IMG/VR virus record: IMGVR_UViG_3300005466_000277
Span: 1 to 23,608 of that record
Direction: 5' to 3' (one strand)
Length of the DNA stretch: 23,608 nucleotides
Source of the DNA: a virus
The translations under genes were made by a program, and so were the position numbers. Below, piece after piece: positions 1-9,326 of this stretch (position 1 is its first letter; each line of letters starts with the position of its first letter). A model generated the notes under the pieces. The model ran no database searches and was not told the origin of the DNA. It saw nothing but the letters and a program-made list of their open reading frames with translations.

Positions 1-235
1 CTACCTGCGAGAGAGTGAAATTACTCCGTTGCTTTATGCTCGGGTAATCGCTGGAGATATGGCTCGACAAGGTCGACCACTTGCTGATCAGCTTGAAGCA
101 AATGAAATGGCCCGACAACTTTTTGAAGCTGCGAAGCGTGAGGAAGAATTGGCCGAGGCGAGTGAAATTGCCAAGTCAATTCTTAAATCAAAGCTGAATA
201 AGTATGTGCATAACGGAAAGGTGTATAGAAGCTAA
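1..235 (+). CDS. 3' end of an upstream gene (partial), helical C-terminus
   Basis: The reading frame is open from the left edge of the window (first full codon at base 2) to the TAA at 233-235, so this is most likely the C-terminal end of a gene that begins outside the window; an internal TTG at 29 has no clear ribosome site. The visible residues are highly charged and Ala/Glu/Lys-rich with predicted long helices, and the tail is basic (ending in KVYRS). The stop overlaps the next ATG (TAATG), so the gene is co-translated with the adaptor that follows. In podovirus-like layouts a head protein (portal, scaffold or coat) usually lies here, but nothing in this fragment identifies which one. Confidence 0.6.
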   Translation, partial: YLRESEITPLLYARVIAGDMARQGRPLADQLEANEMARQLFEAAKREEELAEASEIAKSILKSKLNKYVHNGKVYRS

Positions 236-891
236 TGCCACAGTCTCCGAGTCTTTACACCATTGGTAATATCGCAACTTATATTACCGAACAATTTGGC
301 GACGTTGCGTCTGTCCAGATCGACACTGCAAAGATTATCCGCTGGACAAACTTGGCCATCTTGGAGGTTATCACAAAAGACCCGAAGGCAAGTCGTGGAA
401 CATACACTCAGAACTCTGTTGCAAATCAGCAGACCTATACTTATCCTGCAAGATCCCAGACAATTTTTGGGATTAAGTGGGATAATACTATGCTTGGTCG
501 GGTTGCGTTTGAAAATGCAATGGAACAGCTTGGTGCATCCTTTGTAAATGTCAAGGGCGATCCCCAGTATTGGGCGGATTGGGAAAATACTTTTCTTCTT
601 TACCCTACACCTAGTTCGGTTAAAACTATTACCGTCTACGCGACCGTCAAACCTCCAGATGTAACCTCCTTGTCGGATATTTTTCCTCTCGCTGATATGT
701 ACTATGCTCCGGTGCTTAGTTATGTTCTGGCGAAAGCTCAAGAACTTGACGAGGATTACCAAGCGGCTGCTGCAACTCGCACTCTTTTTGAAGACTCCTT
801 GAAGCAAACCTATAACCGCCCTGATGCATCTGTCGGGCAAAATGCGCTCTTGGACGATCCCGACGATTATTACTACGGGGATTACGCATGA
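235..891 (+). CDS. Head-tail adaptor, tail tubular protein A-like
   Basis: Predicted 218-residue protein that would sit between portal and tail nozzle in a short-tailed phage. The N-terminal third has the pattern of phage adaptor proteins (SU10/T7 gp11 type): a helix, then a helix with RWTNLAILEVI, followed by a long beta stretch containing repeated aromatic residues, and a C-terminal helical part (residues about 145-190) rich in Ala, Gln and Glu. The length is close to T7 gp11 (about 196). The start is the ATG overlapping the TAA of the previous gene; a purine-rich GGAAAGG lies upstream but rather far. The stop overlaps the next ATG (ATGA). The function is inferred from fold-like pattern and from its place just before a nozzle-like gene; a generic virion protein is the alternative. 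Confidence 0.65.
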   Translation: MPQSPSLYTIGNIATYITEQFGDVASVQIDTAKIIRWTNLAILEVITKDPKASRGTYTQNSVANQQTYTYPARSQTIFGIKWDNTMLGRVAFENAMEQLGASFVNVKGDPQYWADWENTFLLYPTPSSVKTITVYATVKPPDVTSLSDIFPLADMYYAPVLSYVLAKAQELDEDYQAAAATRTLFEDSLKQTYNRPDASVGQNALLDDPDDYYYGDYA

Positions 892-2441
892 CATCAAATT
901 TTCAGCCTGTCAAAATCGGGCCATTTTCGGGTGGTATGCGTAACTCGTCTGGGCTTGGAGAAGCAATTGATGACAAGGAAGTTTTTTCGCTTGTCAATTT
1001 GGAGGTAGACCTAGATGGAACGCTCGTCAACCGCCCTGCAATTCAGCCGCTCACAATTACGGGAATTAGCCCAACTACCGGAATTCGAGTCCTTGGAAGA
1101 TATATCCCTAACGACGGGAGAATCTTTCTGGTTGTCTCAGTCAATGGCCAAGTCAGGCTCATCACCGCAAGCTCTGGAGTTGCTGACGCTGCTGTCGCGA
1201 CATTAACTTGTGTCGCAGTAATTCAGTACAACAATAAAATGTGGCTCATTCCCGCTCCCGGTTCTGCTGGGAACGGGGGATATTTTGATGCCACTTCACC
1301 AGTGGTTACCTATACGTCGGTAGCTGCAATTCCTCAAGGTGAGGCTGTAACTCTCTACAAAGAACGTCTTTTTGTCGGATGCGGAATTTCTTCGACAAGC
1401 AACACCGCTCGGGTAAAATTTTGTGCTGTCGGTGATCCTCTTACGTGGAACGGCTCGGATAACTTCGACGTTTCTCCTGGTGATGGCGAAAAACTCGTAG
1501 ACCTGGTGACTTTGTCAAATGACATTATCATTTTCAAAGAGCATTCAACGTGGCGATTCAACTACTCAAAACTCCCAAGCCAAGCGGATCTCTCGAATAT
1601 CGACAGACGGATTGGCGTGCCCGCTATTAACTGCGCTGTCGTCTGGAACAGTAACACGGTATACGTCTTGCACGATAATGCTGTGTATGAACTCTTTAAC
1701 TCCACTTACGAAAGAATTTCCGCTCCAGTAGCGATGACTCAAGTTCTTGACGTAACTCTTTCTGCCGCCGACACCTATGGATTAACCCTTTTCCGGGACC
1801 GTCTATTTGTGAGGTATTATGCCAGACTCTATGTGTACGCTTTGCGGACAAAACGTTGGGGACAGTGGGACACAACCCGAAAGTTCAGCAAAATTGTCGT
1901 TGTACCAACGGCATCTTTGGGCCTCGACACCGCATATATGCATTCCGCCTCAAGTTCTGATCCCGGAAAAATCTACTTCTTCCGTGATGATCGAGTAACA
2001 GCTGTCGGGTCGGGAGAAACTTTTACCTGCTCGATTCAAACTAAGGTCATGAACTTTGAGCTGCCTCAGCAATTTAAGGCGATGTCTCATGGTGCTATAG
2101 ATATTGCCACATCAGGTGTTATTACGTCCACGGTTAAAATTCCCAACGCTTCGCAGAATAACAGTTGGGATTTTGAAGCTGCCAATTATATTTGGAACTC
2201 ACCCGGGAACTGGGATGATAACGATTTCCTCATCTATACAACCAACGTTTCTCCTGCGCTGGGTGACTACGCCAATAAGTACATCAAGATTTTTCGTAAC
2301 AAAATCAGGTTTCGGCAAGTCTATTTCACCATCAGCACCCCGGCAGTTGCTAGTACCAATGGGGCAGATTCCTCAGTAAAAATCTTCGATCTGGTACTAT
2401 TCATAAGAGAAGCGCAGGGTGTTCCTAAGGAGACAAACTAA
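888..2441 (+). CDS. Tail nozzle / stabilisation protein, beta-rich
   Basis: 517-residue protein made almost entirely of short alternating hydrophobic strands, as in the beta-propeller nozzle proteins of podoviruses (T7 gp12, P22 gp10 families). The N-terminus has the typical PFSGGMRNS followed by a segment on gene-order-conserved 'NLEVDLDGTLVNRPAI' type, which in these families lines the contact with the adaptor. Blades are suggested by repeated motifs such as LFVGCG, IIIFKEHSTWRF, VYVLHDNAVYEL and RLFVRYYARLYVYAL. Length matches P22 gp10 (about 470) better than T7 gp12 (about 790). It overlaps the adaptor gene by 4 bases with a GGGG ribosome site 7 bases upstream of ATG 888. Role is family-level inference; sequence identity to a known nozzle cannot be measured here. 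Confidence 0.65.
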   Translation: MTSNFQPVKIGPFSGGMRNSSGLGEAIDDKEVFSLVNLEVDLDGTLVNRPAIQPLTITGISPTTGIRVLGRYIPNDGRIFLVVSVNGQVRLITASSGVADAAVATLTCVAVIQYNNKMWLIPAPGSAGNGGYFDATSPVVTYTSVAAIPQGEAVTLYKERLFVGCGISSTSNTARVKFCAVGDPLTWNGSDNFDVSPGDGEKLVDLVTLSNDIIIFKEHSTWRFNYSKLPSQADLSNIDRRIGVPAINCAVVWNSNTVYVLHDNAVYELFNSTYERISAPVAMTQVLDVTLSAADTYGLTLFRDRLFVRYYARLYVYALRTKRWGQWDTTRKFSKIVVVPTASLGLDTAYMHSASSSDPGKIYFFRDDRVTAVGSGETFTCSIQTKVMNFELPQQFKAMSHGAIDIATSGVITSTVKIPNASQNNSWDFEAANYIWNSPGNWDDNDFLIYTTNVSPALGDYANKYIKIFRNKIRFRQVYFTISTPAVASTNGADSSVKIFDLVLFIREAQGVPKETN

Positions 2442-2692
2442 TGCCCTACGATCAGAATATGCTCTCCTTTGATAAACCCGATGCGTATACACCTTATGCA
2501 GCGGGGCCAAAAACTTATGGTCTTGGGGCTTCAACTTCGCCTCATGCGATGGGTCTGCTGGATAAATCTGGCTATCAAGAGCGAGATTTGTTGGCGCAAG
2601 CACGGAAAGATGCGGTACTCAGAAAAATGAAGGCTCAGCAGCAGGGGCAGTTAATGTCCTCCGCAGCGCTTTCTCCGACAACGGCGGTGTGA
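2441..2692 (+). CDS. Small basic virion-associated protein, unknown
   Basis: 83-residue protein with no domain I recognise. Residues 1-50 are rich in Pro, Gly, Tyr and Ala and look disordered; residues 50-70 form a likely basic amphipathic helix ending in RKMKAQQQ. The ATG overlaps the stop of the nozzle gene (TAATG) and is preceded by a strong AAGGAG eight bases upstream, so expression is well supported. It sits between the nozzle and the internal-protein genes, where short-tailed phages often encode small tail or assembly factors. The C-terminal RKMK also occurs in the next small protein, so the two may be distant duplicates, although the match is too short to be sure. Confidence 0.6.
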   Translation: MPYDQNMLSFDKPDAYTPYAAGPKTYGLGASTSPHAMGLLDKSGYQERDLLAQARKDAVLRKMKAQQQGQLMSSAALSPTTAV

Positions 2693-2693
2693 A

Positions 2694-2891
2694 ATGGTAA
2701 TGAAGCCAAATAGTGGTCAACGCCCGCTTAAAAAATGGGGAGAGAATCCGCCGACACCTCAAAATCCCTATGGTGTTAATAGTTATCCAGAGGATAGACG
2801 GACACCTTTGAAGCAAAATCCAAGCAATCCAAGAGCTGCACAAACTGAAGCTCTTTCCCGGAAGATGAAGCTATTTAAGAGGGGCAACTAA
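2694..2891 (+). CDS. Small Pro/Asn-rich basic protein, unknown
   Basis: 65-residue protein, strongly basic and rich in Pro, Asn and Lys, with predicted disorder through most of its length and a short helix near the end (SRKMKLFKRG). It begins one base after the preceding stop; a second ATG at 2700 (codon 3) is also possible. GGCGG ahead of ATG 2694 gives a usable ribosome site. Its stop overlaps the next start (TAATG). There are no cysteines and no membrane segment. Position suggests a structural or assembly role, but the sequence itself names no function. Confidence 0.5.
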   Translation: MVMKPNSGQRPLKKWGENPPTPQNPYGVNSYPEDRRTPLKQNPSNPRAAQTEALSRKMKLFKRGN

Positions 2892-3748
2892 TGGCTACGC
2901 AAATGGCAATGAAGAAGGCGGCGCCTGCTCCGGTAAGCGCACCTCTTAAAGTTCAGCAGCCTATGAAACAAGCTGCGGTGCCTCTGAAACAATCTGGTAC
3001 ACCGGTTAAAAGTTCTTCCTCTTCATCTTCTGGTGGCGGATCTTCGTTTTCTTCAGGTGGCGGTGGAGGCGGCGGTGGAAGTTCTTCGGGTGGTGGTACT
3101 GGGTCTAGTAATTATTCTGGTAGTGCTGGTGGAAGTTTTGCTGGAGGGGGTTCAGTTCCTGATCCGGTTCCCGTTGGGCCGGTTATGGAAGATATTACAA
3201 TCCCGGACCCGCTAGCTGATCCAACTTATCAGCGGCAGAAGGCAGAATTGGCGCGTGCCAAGGCTGATTTTGATGCGCAGCAGAGTCTTGCAAAAGCTCA
3301 ATATGATGGCACTGTCAATACAAATATGCGTCAGATGGGCTGGAGAGATTCTGTCCCGAAGTCTGGCTTGCGTAAAATGTTGACAGGAAATAACGATCCT
3401 GACCCTGCTGGTTGGGATCCGACGGCAACCGGTACTGCATACGGTCAAAGTTTTGCAGGCAACGAAGGTGATTTTGCCGGTCGCGGTCTGTATAATTCTG
3501 GTCTATACGCACAGGCTCAGGGTGATTTGAACAACGATTTTAATGATCGGCGCCAAGGTGTTTTGACGGATCAGAAGAACTGGGGAGACACCCAAGATTT
3601 GAACCGTCGGAATTTCGAGGGGCAGCAGAATTCAACAGATTTGGCGGCTCAATCCGATGCCGTGGCCGCAATTGCTGCAAGGCTTGGCGTGAATATTGAT
3701 CAGGTTTCGCCCGGTAGGCAGAATGTGATTCAGCGCGAGAAGGTGTAA
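2891..3748 (+). CDS. Gly/Ser-rich virion protein
   Basis: 285-residue protein in three parts. Residues 1-40 are Ala/Pro/Lys-rich. Residues about 41-90 are a low-complexity linker of Ser and Gly with one run of eight glycines. From about 105 onward comes a helical region with many Gln, Ala, Arg and Asp residues (for example QRQKAELARAKADFDAQQ), plus GRGLYNSGLYAQAQGDLNNDF near the middle of that region. AGAGGGG six bases before ATG 2891 is a good ribosome site. Similar helix-plus-RQ patterns occur in minor tail or internal virion proteins of actinophages, so I infer a virion role; the linker suggests an extended or flexible N-terminus. No catalytic motif is visible. Confidence 0.6.
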   Translation: MATQMAMKKAAPAPVSAPLKVQQPMKQAAVPLKQSGTPVKSSSSSSSGGGSSFSSGGGGGGGGSSSGGGTGSSNYSGSAGGSFAGGGSVPDPVPVGPVMEDITIPDPLADPTYQRQKAELARAKADFDAQQSLAKAQYDGTVNTNMRQMGWRDSVPKSGLRKMLTGNNDPDPAGWDPTATGTAYGQSFAGNEGDFAGRGLYNSGLYAQAQGDLNNDFNDRRQGVLTDQKNWGDTQDLNRRNFEGQQNSTDLAAQSDAVAAIAARLGVNIDQVSPGRQNVIQREKV

Positions 3749-3750
3749 AT

Positions 3751-5442
3751 ATGGCTGATCTGACAGATGACGAAATTCGACGGCTTCTTACTGTCGGAAT
3801 CGGCAGCGATGAAATTCTTGCGTATCGTCGTGGCACCGCTCCGATTAACATTCGGCTAAAGATTGATGCCGCTCGGGGTGGTGCTGGAATTGGTGCAGCG
3901 GCTCAAGTTGCTGGGGGTTATTCTCCGGGACCGCAATCAATTCAGCGACCCGGCGGCTCTGGAACTGTGTCAGGAACTGCAACGCGCGCAGGGTCGAGTT
4001 ATTCACCGAATAACAAAAACAGTGTTCCCGGCTCGACGCTAGGGAAAACTCTTGCCGGAATTCTTATGGGTTCCGGCTATGCGGGTATCGGAAATAAGGC
4101 TGCCAGTATCGGTAAAGGTATCGTCAATACTTTGACGCCTCCGGTTCAGTCAATTGCGCAAGGAATTGCAAATCAAGTTCGTGGGAGTGGCGGGCCGAAA
4201 ACTTCTGCTTCTGTCGGAGGATTTAAGCAGAATACCTCTGTGCAAGATCCTGGACTTGGTGATTTGGGAGATACTGGGGATGCAGGACTTGAATATGCTC
4301 CACCACAACTTTCTCTGAAAGATTTTACGGATCAGGCTAATGCCCAAGCTGCGGCTGCCTACGGCCCTCGTTATTCTGCAATCGACACCGCCACTGAAAA
4401 TGCTCGTAATCAGTATTCTCGATCAGATTCTATGACTGCTGGACTTTATAATAATCTTGTCAACTCCATCGCAAAAACTGCTTCCGACACCGCTGCACAA
4501 TATGCGGCGAGAAATCAGGAGCAGGGACAGCATACTCAGGATTTGTCGAAGGGTATCGGGGATACTTACGCTTCATCACAAAATCAGATGGCTGGGCTCT
4601 TGCAACAATTAGGTCAGGGGCAGGCCGGTTCAGATGTTTTGGAACGAGGTGCTGGTGATCAGGCTTGGAATCAATCGCAAGCTCAAACGCAGGGCGCAGC
4701 GCAGCAGGCTGCAATTACCCAGCAAGGTCAGGGTCAGCAAGATTATATGGCCAACGTGGGAAATGCGGAGCGGACGCAGGGAGTTGTAAGTCGAGAGGGC
4801 TTGCTAAATGATTTGGGTCAAGCCTTGTCGGGTTACGACCAGCAGCGTCAAAATCTTGCGGGGGACCAAAGTTCTGTAGCATTGCAAATTGCACAGGCGA
4901 TGCAGGATCGAGATTTTGCGCTTCAGCAGGCTCAATATGGTCAGTATCAAGATAAATATTCGGCACAATTCCAGCAGCAGCAAGCAGCAAATCAGGCAAG
5001 ACAGCAGCAAGCTGCAATGGCTTACCAGTTGTCGAGTGATAATCGTGCTCAGGCTAATTCCGACAGGGAGTATGATTTAGCATTAGCACAGCAGGCTATG
5101 AAGGGCGCAACAGATCAAGCACAATTGCGTCTCGATCAGCAAAAACTTCAGGGTCAGGGTTCACAAAGTTCGCTAGCTTTTGGTGACCAAGATCCCGTTT
5201 CTCAGGGGATTGCACAAGTTGCTAGTGCGCTCGGTGGAAATAATGGAATGGCTCAGCAATATTGGGACGTTGTTAATCAACTAACTTCTGGAATTGCCGC
5301 TGCGACTGGAGATGCCCAGTCGATTGTCGGAAATAAATACGCATATGTCCAGTACATTTCTCAGCAAGCTGCGAAAAAGGGGTTGAATGCCCGAGCAGCA
5401 CAAGCGGCTGCGCAAGCGTTCTGGAACGCTAATTTCAAGTAA
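3751..5442 (+). CDS. Gln/Ala-rich internal virion or tail protein
   Basis: 563-residue protein. Residues 1-35 form a helix (LTDDEIRRLLTVGIGSDEIL), residues 40-110 are Gly/Ser-rich, and a weakly hydrophobic Gly/Ala segment follows (LAGILMGSGYAGIG). Residues about 187-480 are an extended helical region extremely rich in Gln and Ala, of the sort found in ejection proteins and tape-measure-like proteins. The C-terminal 90 residues are more ordered (AQQYWDVVNQLTSGIAAATG). AGAAGG upstream of ATG 3751 supports the start. In T7-like phages the genes after the nozzle encode internal core proteins injected with the DNA, which is my working assignment by position; sequence alone supports only a long helical structural protein. 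Confidence 0.6.
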   Translation: MADLTDDEIRRLLTVGIGSDEILAYRRGTAPINIRLKIDAARGGAGIGAAAQVAGGYSPGPQSIQRPGGSGTVSGTATRAGSSYSPNNKNSVPGSTLGKTLAGILMGSGYAGIGNKAASIGKGIVNTLTPPVQSIAQGIANQVRGSGGPKTSASVGGFKQNTSVQDPGLGDLGDTGDAGLEYAPPQLSLKDFTDQANAQAAAAYGPRYSAIDTATENARNQYSRSDSMTAGLYNNLVNSIAKTASDTAAQYAARNQEQGQHTQDLSKGIGDTYASSQNQMAGLLQQLGQGQAGSDVLERGAGDQAWNQSQAQTQGAAQQAAITQQGQGQQDYMANVGNAERTQGVVSREGLLNDLGQALSGYDQQRQNLAGDQSSVALQIAQAMQDRDFALQQAQYGQYQDKYSAQFQQQQAANQARQQQAAMAYQLSSDNRAQANSDREYDLALAQQAMKGATDQAQLRLDQQKLQGQGSQSSLAFGDQDPVSQGIAQVASALGGNNGMAQQYWDVVNQLTSGIAAATGDAQSIVGNKYAYVQYISQQAAKKGLNARAAQAAAQAFWNANFK

Positions 5443-5450
5443 GGACAATA

Positions 5451-8400
5451 ATGGCTGACGCCAATAGCCGCAAAGCGCAATTAGCGGCAATGACTAATGC
5501 TTATATCACTAGTCTGCAAGGAATCGGGCGGGCGGGCGCAATTAGTTCTGCGCCTTCCCGTCTTGACGCGACTTCGGTGCAAGATTGGGGTCCTGGGGAT
5601 AAATTTCAGCAGCCCGAAAGTTTTAATCTGGGCTCTGCAATCTTGGATTACCTGTCCCGACCGCTCAATGCAGTAACGGGGTTTGCCGCCGCGACTGCGA
5701 ATAATGTCGATGTTCTTTTTGGATCAAAGCCTAAGACGGCAGCCGAAAATCCTTTCGAGCGAGCTGGTGCAAACCTTGTCGGGGATCGAAAAGATTCCGG
5801 CGCGACCCTGATTGATGAGCAATTAAAGCCTGGTTGGGGAGAATCTGACAGTCAGTGGTCAAAAAGTGCTGGACTCGCATCCCAAATTTTGGGCATGTCG
5901 GGTCCGATGTTGGGTGTCGGAGCTGCACCAATTGCTGATGCTGTGTCGAGTCCCCGAAATGCTGTCAAGGGAATTGGTGGCTTGTCGTGGGATCTTATTG
6001 CTGACCCTGTAAATGGAATTGCTGGCGGTGCGGCTGCGGCTGCTAAATTTGCGAAGAGAGCAAAAGTCCCTGTCGCTGATGCTGAGAAGATTCTCGAAGC
6101 TGCACCGAAGCCTGCATTCACTAAGACACCTGAAGATTTGACTGCGGCGGTCCAAGATAATCCGCTTTTTGCTAAGTACACTCCTGAAGAATTGCAGGCT
6201 CACCTAGGACCAGAACTTAGTCAGTTGTCGGTCGAGGACAACCTCACTCCTGCAAAATTTGACGCGCTTGCAACTTCTGCGCAAGATCGTGCTGCCAAAT
6301 TCAATCTTGATGCTCACGCCAAAAATGATGCGCTCATGGCGCATATTAAAGCTGATCCATTTACGCCACTGGATATTGCCCGACAGGAGCAAAAAGTTTC
6401 ACCTCTGGCGGATATGGAGCAGCCTGGTCTTGCGGACAAATTAATTGCACAGTCGGAACTTCCGATTCATCGTGAAGCTCCTGTGTCGAATATTGCTCGG
6501 GATACTGCGACTCCGACAAAGCTGAATAGTTATGAAATGGGCTCTGAACTTCAGCGCCTAAATTCTGCTGCCGCAGCAAAGACACGGGCGGCCGGAATTA
6601 CTGGACCGGAGTCCAAGGGAATTCGTGCACAAGCAATGTACGATGAGGTAATTCCTCAAATGCGTGCATATACTGATGCGCAGGAGGCGAAAGGTCGAAT
6701 TCCTGAAATTGTGGCGGCTGACAAAACAACCTATAACTTGTCGACTGCTGATGTTTTGGAGTCTATTCCGCCCGAAATTGTTCAAGAGGTGCATTTTGGA
6801 GGGTCAGCACAAGCTCGTGACCTGTACCCTTCACAGATTAACGCGGGTGCCGCAACTGCCCTCCGTATGAAGGAGCTGGGCGTCGCAAATGCCGATGCTT
6901 TAGGGTCGGTCGTTCAAGCTATGCGTGATGCGACTCATCCAAAAGCAACAAGAATGCGAGCAATTGAAAAAGCTGGCCATCTTGAAAAAGCTGCACGTGC
7001 GCTTCTGTTAAATACTGATCAGCTTGGTCTGAAACTTGTCGAGAATGCTAAGCGGTTTGCGAAAAAAGATGCTACCGACGCGCGTGCAATTTCTACGACC
7101 CATGCGAATGATGCTATCGCTGCGCTTGAACACGGAAGTGTTCGACAAACTACCGATGCACTTGGTAGTGTCGGTGTCGATGTAGCTAATTCTGCACAAA
7201 AGATTGGAGCATCTGAAAATGCCGCGCATCTCGCAGTCCAAGATCTTGCACCTGTCGTCGCAAAAATCGCACCGGAGGCCGACATTAAGTTCGCCAGAGC
7301 TGCGAAAGCTACTGAGCGAGACAGAATCAAGCACGGAAAAGCCGCTGACGAAAAAGCAGCTAAAAGAACTCGAAACCTCTTGCCCGCCGTTGAGAGAGAC
7401 GCAGAGGCTTTTGCCGCCGAGCATAATGTTCCTTATCTGACGGTTGGAGAAAAAGTCGATGTTCAGAATTTCGAGTACTTGGACCGTCTTCTTCATCCTT
7501 TCAGAAATGCTTTTCAATTCGGCTATCGAACAGGTGATCTTGCAAATGCGCTCCGCAAGGGAATTTCCCGAGCAGACGAGGACGCAAATCAATTCCGTAG
7601 AAGGCTTTCTGAGATAAATAAGAAGCATAGTAAGGAGAATGTTTCTGCTGCGCATACTGCATGGCGTAACGGTGAAATGCCCGTTGACGCTAATGTTTTG
7701 GCTGCATGGAATGATCTAAGGGGGGTCTTGGATCATACATTAGACAACGGTTTAATGGGTCGACTCTGGAGAAACGGCGCCTCAGTCGAATCGGTAAATA
7801 AAGCCTTGAAGGAAAAAGGCTCACCATTCCGATATGATCTAACGAAAGCCGGTGGAGATTACGCCAAGCTCGCCGAGCAACCGCGTAATTGGGATATGAA
7901 AGATCCCTTGTCCGATTTAGAACGTATAAACGCGGCCGCGTTGATTACGGAAGCCCGCCAGACAGTCGGCGCGCTAGCTTCTAAATTCGGTAGCGCAACT
8001 CCCAAGCCAGGCTGGGTGAAGTTGCGTTCCAATGAAACTTCGACACTTGGAGATTTCATCGACAAGGATCTTTTCTATCCTAAGGAAGCTGGCGAGTTCA
8101 TTCAACGCCTGGATGAACTCGCCGGTGCCTCCACAACTTTCCGTGGTGAAAAAGGCGGAATGGCGTGGGCGGCAAATAATGTGATTGACCCGGTCATGCA
8201 ATTGTGGAAGCCCTACATGACAATTGCACGGCCCGGCCATCATTCTCGTAACTTGGTGTCGGACATTATTATGGCGATGTTCGATGGAGTCATGGGTGTC
8301 AAGCCTTATCGCGAGGCAAAAAAGGCGATGGAGGCTGGTGGAAAACTTAAGGCCAACAATGTAGATATTTCCCACGAGCATATAATTCCTTCAACTGATG

Positions 8401-9326
8401 GTGCGGCTACGACAATGACCTACAAAGGTCAGCCTCTTAGCTACGCCAATTTTTACCAGATGGCACATAAAGAGGGCCTGCTTCAGAGTTACTTGGTTCG
8501 TGAGGATATTGCTGAAGAGGTTAGCGGAATTGCGCACAAGCTGACGCATAATCCGTATATGCACGCTATGGGTAAGGTGTCGGAAAATGAGGGTCAATTT
8601 AGTCGACTCGCTCATTTTTGGGCTTTGCTCGAACGGGGCATGGACGCGGAAAAAGCTGGAATCCAGGTTCGTAAATTTCATCCTGACGTGAAAGGTTTGA
8701 CTCCCTTTGAAACCAAATATCTACGGCGTCTTTTCCCCTTTTATTCCTGGTTTCGTCAGTCTGCACCTGTTGTTTTGGGCACAATGGTATCTAAGCCCGG
8801 TAGGGTCACTGGACTCTTCAAGGTAGAACAAAATGCAGCTATCGCGATGGGTCTTAATCCTGAAAGCATTTCTGATCCTTTCCCAGACGATAAGCTCTTC
8901 CCCTCGTTCATCTCTGACAACATTGTTGGTCCGATTGTTGGTAACTACGGGATCAATATTGGTTCGCCTCAGGAGGGAATCCTAGGTGATACACTCAATG
9001 GAAATATCGGTCGCAATTTGGCTGGTATGCTCAACCCTGTGCTTAAAGCTCCAGTTGACCTTGTTACCCGGACAAATTTGGGCACTGGGGGTCATATTGC
9101 TGATGTGTCGGACTATGTTGATCAACAGCTTCCGATACTAAATCAGGTGTCGACAATTTCCGGTCAGTCGGCAAGTTCTGGATTTATGGACCCTCAGCGA
9201 GCTGTCGAAATTGGAGATAAGAACCGATTCTTTAATGAGCAGATGGCGAACTTCTTAACTGGGCTCGGGATTCAAAATTACGGCAAGCCGTCGTATAAAG
9301 TTATCGCTGGAAAGGAACGTCAGTGA
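5451..9326 (+). CDS. Large internal virion protein (1291 aa)
   Basis: The longest gene in the window. TAAGGA overlapping the previous stop gives a ribosome site for ATG 5451. A hydrophobic segment at about residues 174-193 (GGLSWDLIADPVNGIAGG) followed by an Ala-rich stretch recalls the membrane-prone segments of large phage polyvalent or ejection proteins. Residues about 200-850 are mainly charged helices with repeated Ala and Lys. The C-terminal third is best conserved in appearance: LWKPYMTIARPGHHSRNLVSD near 917-937 and RRLFPFYSWFRQSAPVVLG near 1092-1110. I see no lysozyme Glu motif, ATPase loop or protease site. By size and position it resembles the T7 gp16 slot, with the muralytic activity placed in the next gene instead. 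Confidence 0.6.
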   Translation: MADANSRKAQLAAMTNAYITSLQGIGRAGAISSAPSRLDATSVQDWGPGDKFQQPESFNLGSAILDYLSRPLNAVTGFAAATANNVDVLFGSKPKTAAENPFERAGANLVGDRKDSGATLIDEQLKPGWGESDSQWSKSAGLASQILGMSGPMLGVGAAPIADAVSSPRNAVKGIGGLSWDLIADPVNGIAGGAAAAAKFAKRAKVPVADAEKILEAAPKPAFTKTPEDLTAAVQDNPLFAKYTPEELQAHLGPELSQLSVEDNLTPAKFDALATSAQDRAAKFNLDAHAKNDALMAHIKADPFTPLDIARQEQKVSPLADMEQPGLADKLIAQSELPIHREAPVSNIARDTATPTKLNSYEMGSELQRLNSAAAAKTRAAGITGPESKGIRAQAMYDEVIPQMRAYTDAQEAKGRIPEIVAADKTTYNLSTADVLESIPPEIVQEVHFGGSAQARDLYPSQINAGAATALRMKELGVANADALGSVVQAMRDATHPKATRMRAIEKAGHLEKAARALLLNTDQLGLKLVENAKRFAKKDATDARAISTTHANDAIAALEHGSVRQTTDALGSVGVDVANSAQKIGASENAAHLAVQDLAPVVAKIAPEADIKFARAAKATERDRIKHGKAADEKAAKRTRNLLPAVERDAEAFAAEHNVPYLTVGEKVDVQNFEYLDRLLHPFRNAFQFGYRTGDLANALRKGISRADEDANQFRRRLSEINKKHSKENVSAAHTAWRNGEMPVDANVLAAWNDLRGVLDHTLDNGLMGRLWRNGASVESVNKALKEKGSPFRYDLTKAGGDYAKLAEQPRNWDMKDPLSDLERINAAALITEARQTVGALASKFGSATPKPGWVKLRSNETSTLGDFIDKDLFYPKEAGEFIQRLDELAGASTTFRGEKGGMAWAANNVIDPVMQLWKPYMTIARPGHHSRNLVSDIIMAMFDGVMGVKPYREAKKAMEAGGKLKANNVDISHEHIIPSTDGAATTMTYKGQPLSYANFYQMAHKEGLLQSYLVREDIAEEVSGIAHKLTHNPYMHAMGKVSENEGQFSRLAHFWALLERGMDAEKAGIQVRKFHPDVKGLTPFETKYLRRLFPFYSWFRQSAPVVLGTMVSKPGRVTGLFKVEQNAAIAMGLNPESISDPFPDDKLFPSFISDNIVGPIVGNYGINIGSPQEGILGDTLNGNIGRNLAGMLNPVLKAPVDLVTRTNLGTGGHIADVSDYVDQQLPILNQVSTISGQSASSGFMDPQRAVEIGDKNRFFNEQMANFLTGLGIQNYGKPSYKVIAGKERQ

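Noticed and set aside
232-897. 221-codon open frame on the minus strand covering the whole adaptor gene
   Set aside because: It mirrors the adaptor reading frame exactly, is rich in Cys and Arg without domain pattern, has no ribosome site and runs against the operon direction.
3010-3160. Gly/Ser run as a DNA repeat array or collagen-like domain
   Set aside because: Codons vary along the run and there is no Gly-X-Y periodicity; it is a low-complexity protein linker.
7008-7655. 215-codon minus-strand open frame inside the 1291-residue gene
   Set aside because: Low-complexity Ser/Cys-rich translation typical of a shadow frame; no ribosome site or operon context.
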